DNA of 40,686 nucleotides from Ectothiorhodospiraceae bacterium. GTDB lineage: Bacteria; Pseudomonadota; Gammaproteobacteria; Nitrococcales; Aquisalimonadaceae. Below, one piece after another: positions 38,543 through 40,686 of the stretch (position 1 is the stretch's first letter; every line of letters starts with the position of its first letter). The notes beneath the pieces were generated by a model. It was given only the letters and a program-made list of their open reading frames with translations. It was not told the DNA's origin and ran no database searches. The translations under genes and the position numbers were made by a program. Location: assembly GCA_020831845.1 (NCBI GenBank), contig JAFIFV010000124.1, forward strand, positions 1 to 40,686. The letters run 5' to 3'.

Positions 38543-39157
38543 CTAGCGCGGTGGTGACTCCGGCTCCGGCGGGATGCGGTTGAGGTTGCGGTGGTATTCG
38601 GTCGATTCCCGATAGCGCTCAGGATCTCCCTCGGCTTGTGTGCCCACGGCTTCCTTGATGATGGGCAGGTAAACGGGATCGTCTCCGCAGAACCCTCTGC
38701 ACATGGCCCGCCACCAGAGCCGCACGCGACCATCCCCGGAGATGCCCACCATCAGGGCATGCCGGTAGTCGGACGCCGGGTGTTTCCGGTAGAAGTCACG
38801 CACGCGCAGTTCCGTATCCTCGGGCAGTTCCAGTTCGATTTCGTAGAAGGTCAGGGTGCGATGCGAAAACCAGCGTGCCTGCATCGTTCGGGGAACAGGA
38901 CCACGTCCGATGACAGTGATCTTTCCGCTCTGAGGTGGGATGTCCCAGTCGGGATTTCCACCGATCGCGCCAGCGGCGACACGCCAGCTGTTGTCGAACG
39001 TTAGTTCTTCCACCCATGCTGGCCATCCATCGGGACCGCTGCCGGTAACCACCGCATAGGGGTAGGGTTGCCCTGGACTGGAGGCGCAGCCGGCGAGGGC
39101 GGCAAGTAGCGCCAGCCACAGTAGATGATGGATCGAGCTTATCCTTGCGTTATTCAT
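38543..39157 (-). CDS. DUF2931-like lipoprotein, tandem copy 2
   Basis: A 204-residue lipoprotein paralogue. N-terminus MNNARISSIHHLLWLALLAA LAGC, lipobox Cys about residue 24. Its variable segment (FDNSWRVAAGAIGGNPDWDIPPQSGKITVIGRG, about 54-86) is unlike copy 1. The middle (IELELPEDTELRVRDFYRKHPASDYRHALMVGISGDGRVRLWWRAMCRGFCGDDP) matches copy 4. The tail (GDPERYRESTEYHRNLNRIPPEPE) matches copy 1. AGGAGC precedes the ATG at 39157. It is 53 bp from copy 3, with the same intergenic spacer. Confidence 0.82.
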   Translation of the reverse strand: MNNARISSIHHLLWLALLAALAGCASSPGQPYPYAVVTGSGPDGWPAWVEELTFDNSWRVAAGAIGGNPDWDIPPQSGKITVIGRGPVPRTMQARWFSHRTLTFYEIELELPEDTELRVRDFYRKHPASDYRHALMVGISGDGRVRLWWRAMCRGFCGDDPVYLPIIKEAVGTQAEGDPERYRESTEYHRNLNRIPPEPESPPR

Positions 39158-39210
39158 CGCTCCTGGAAGCTGCTCCCTGCTATTTGGCCCTCATGGCTGC
39201 CCGCCTAACC

Positions 39211-39825
39211 CTAACGCGGAGGTGGCTCCGGGTCTGGGGGGATGCGGCCCCTCTCGCGCTGTTGTGCTGTGCGGTTAGCGTAGCGTGAGGGGTCCCCTTC
39301 GATTTGCTGTCCGACCGCTTCCTTGATGATGGGTAGGTAAACATGGTCTTCGCCACAGTCCCGGCCGCACCAGGTCCTCCACCAAACGCGTACGCGTCCA
39401 TCCCCGGAGATACCGACCATTAGATCGTGGGTATATTCGGGGGGCGGATGGTCCCTGTAGAAGGCGCGCACTCGTTTCTTCGTATCTTCCGGGAATGCCA
39501 GATCGATTTCGTAGAAGGTCAGGGTGCGATGGGAGAACCAGCGTGCTGACATAGAACGTGGCACGGGAAGGGGACCCAGCACGGCGAGGCCACCTCTGCT
39601 GGGTGGTTCATCCCACGAGATGTCCCCTCCAACACCGCCTACCGGTGGCCCCCACGCGCCATCGAAACGGAGTTCCTCCACCCAGGCTGGCCATCCATCG
39701 GGACCGCCGCCGGTAACTACCGCATAGGGGTAGGGTGGCCCTGGACTGGAGGCGCAGCCGGCGAGGGCGGTTAGCAGCGCCAGCCACAGTAGATGATGGA
39801 TCGAGCTTATCCTTGCGCTATTCAT
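39211..39825 (-). CDS. DUF2931-like lipoprotein, tandem copy 3
   Basis: A 204-residue lipoprotein with the same N-terminus as copies 2 and 4 (MNSARISSIHHLLWLALLTA LAGC). The middle (SARWFSHRTLTFYEIDLAFPEDTKKRVRAFYRDHPPPEYTHDLMVGISGDGRVRVWWRTWCGRDCGEDHVYLPI) is nearly identical to copy 1, while the tail (QQIEGDPSRYANRTAQQRERGRIPPDPEP) is nearly identical to copy 4. The variable segment is GAWGPPVGGVGGDISWDEPPSRGGLAVLGPLP. This exchange pattern suggests recombination between copies. Confidence 0.82.
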   Translation of the reverse strand: MNSARISSIHHLLWLALLTALAGCASSPGPPYPYAVVTGGGPDGWPAWVEELRFDGAWGPPVGGVGGDISWDEPPSRGGLAVLGPLPVPRSMSARWFSHRTLTFYEIDLAFPEDTKKRVRAFYRDHPPPEYTHDLMVGISGDGRVRVWWRTWCGRDCGEDHVYLPIIKEAVGQQIEGDPSRYANRTAQQRERGRIPPDPEPPPR

Positions 39826-39879
39826 CGCTCCTGGAAGCTGCTCCCTGCTATTTGGTTCTCATGGCCGTCCGCCTAGACC

Positions 39880-40494
39880 CTAACGCGGAGGTGGTTCCGG
39901 CTCCGGCGGGATGCGGCCTCTCTCGCGCTGTTGTGCTGTGCGGTTAGCGTAGCGTGAGGGGTCCCCTTCGATTTGCTCGCCGACCGCTTCCTTCACGATG
40001 GGAAGATAAGCAGGATCGTCTCGGCAGAACCCTCTGCACATGGCCCGCCACCAGATCCGCAGACGACCATCTCCTGAGATATGCACCATCAGGGCATGCC
40101 TGTAGTCGGATGCCGGGTGCTCACGGTAGAATTTGCGCATCCGTTGTTCGGTGTCCTCGGGCAACTCCAGGTGGATCTCATAGAATGTCAGCGTGCGGTG
40201 GGAGAACCAGCGTGCGTATACAGTACGGGGAATGGACCCGTAGTCCATCACGGTGATGGCGCCGTCGTCTGGTGGAGAGTCCCAAGTCATTCGGCCGCCG
40301 ATGCTGCCACCCCCGATGTTCACATACCCATCGAAACGGAGTTCCTCCACCCAGGCTGGCCAGCCGTCAGGACCGCCGCCTGTGATGACGGCATACGGAT
40401 AGGGTGGTCCGGGATTGGAGGCGCAGCCGGCGAGGGCGGCTAGCAGCGCCAGCCACAGTAGATGATGGACCGAGCTTATCCTTGCGCTATTCAT
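39880..40494 (-). CDS. DUF2931-like lipoprotein, tandem copy 4
   Basis: A 204-residue lipoprotein, lipobox LAALAGC as in the others. Its variable segment (FDGYVNIGGGSIGGRMTWDSPPDDGAITVMDYGS) is unique. The middle matches copy 2 (LELPEDTEQRMRKFYREHPASDYRHALMVHISGDGRLRIWWRAMCRGFCRDDPAYLPI) and the tail matches copy 3. Unit length to copy 3 is 669 bp, to the next copy 669 bp as well, so the array is regular. As lipoproteins these would sit at the inner or outer membrane facing the periplasm. Confidence 0.82.
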   Translation of the reverse strand: MNSARISSVHHLLWLALLAALAGCASNPGPPYPYAVITGGGPDGWPAWVEELRFDGYVNIGGGSIGGRMTWDSPPDDGAITVMDYGSIPRTVYARWFSHRTLTFYEIHLELPEDTEQRMRKFYREHPASDYRHALMVHISGDGRLRIWWRAMCRGFCRDDPAYLPIVKEAVGEQIEGDPSRYANRTAQQRERGRIPPEPEPPPR

Positions 40495-40548
40495 CGTTCC
40501 TGGAAGCTACTCCCTGCTAATTGGTTTTCATGGCAGGCCGCCTAAACC

Positions 40549-40686
40549 CTAACGCGGAGGTGGCTCCGGGTCTGGGGGGATGCGGCCGAGTTCGCGGAGT
40601 TCCTCGGTCCAAACCCGGTATTTCTCCGGATCCACATCTTTTTGCTGCCCCACCGCTTCCTTGACGATGGGGAGGTAGGCGGGATC
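40549..40686 (-). CDS. DUF2931-like lipoprotein, tandem copy 5 (3' end only)
   Basis: The last 45 codons and stop of a fifth copy: DPAYLPIVKEAVGQQKDVDPEKYRVWTEELRELGRIPPDPEPPPR in two parts, in frame to the right edge. DPAYLPIVKEAVG matches copy 4, while the KDVDPEKYRVWTEELRELG tail is different from all the others. The array therefore continues beyond the window. Confidence 0.78.
   Translation of the reverse strand, partial: DPAYLPIVKEAVGQQKDVDPEKYRVWTEELRELGRIPPDPEPPPR

Noticed and set aside
37831..40686. Repeated DNA considered as a CRISPR array
   Set aside because: The unit is about 670 bp and encodes full-length lipoproteins; there are no short direct repeats with regular spacers.

Overview
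This is a high-GC window (roughly 65% by eye) with short Shine-Dalgarno leaders, ATGA/TGATG gene overlaps, an outer-membrane porin, outer-membrane-type lipoproteins and a type VI secretion Hcp protein. It reads as a Gram-negative proteobacterial chromosome, most likely a gammaproteobacterium. I cannot name the genus from sequence alone.

Layout. (1) 1-1960: the 5' end of an acyltransferase-3 gene, then a short accessory stretch in which two small genes (a RibD/DHFR-fold reductase and a GDCCVxC small cysteine protein) each end in a similar attC-like structured repeat; it may be a small integron-type cassette array without an integrase in view. (2) 1961-7610: ordinary genes: divergent LysR/RidA, DUF1801, divergent TetR/methyltransferase, AzlCD exporter, DUF502 membrane protein and a 53-residue membrane peptide. 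(3) 7777-9500: hcp followed by an unrecognised 266-residue gene and a two-helix membrane protein, a candidate orphan T6SS effector/immunity unit with lower GC. (4) 9565-10485: a lysophospholipase-like hydrolase.

(5) 10964-28994 is the core of the window: a purine/pterin-type catabolic island. It has a guanine-deaminase homologue, three paralogous deaminases of the 8-oxoguanine/isoxanthopterin type, a Rieske oxygenase with a separate ferredoxin-reductase (resembling HpxD/HpxE or NdmA-type purine oxygenases), a 2-oxoglutarate oxygenase, an NMT1-type binding protein, an MFS carrier and a porin. An HpxO-PuuE-AllA operon (urate hydroxylase, allantoinase, ureidoglycolate lyase) follows. A GntR/FCD regulator sits inside. 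A GTATAC-core palindrome, often as a 22-bp two-half-site form (TTGTATAC-N6-GTGTACAA), occurs in front of nearly every transcription unit of the island and defines a probable local regulon.

(6) 29009-37746: a tightly overlapped operon under the same operator: isochorismatase-fold amidohydrolase, cupin, CocE-type hydrolase, ABC ATPase and permease, FAD-linked oxidase, creatininase-family hydrolase, EamA carrier and a second NMT1-type binding protein. It looks like uptake and stepwise hydrolysis/oxidation of an unidentified N-containing heterocycle.

(7) 37831-40686: four complete and one cut tandem paralogous lipoprotein genes (DUF2931-like), each complete one 204 residues, with mosaic relationships, extending beyond the right edge. 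Such arrays are typical of immunity-gene clusters; the cognate effector, if there is one, would lie to the right of the window.

Working model (inference): aminated purines and pterins enter through the porin, MFS and ABC systems, are deaminated to xanthine/urate-type products, hydroxylated by the Rieske or 2-oxoglutarate oxygenases and HpxO, and opened by PuuE and AllA to glyoxylate and urea. Several classical steps (HIU hydrolase, OHCU decarboxylase, allantoate hydrolysis) are not in the window.
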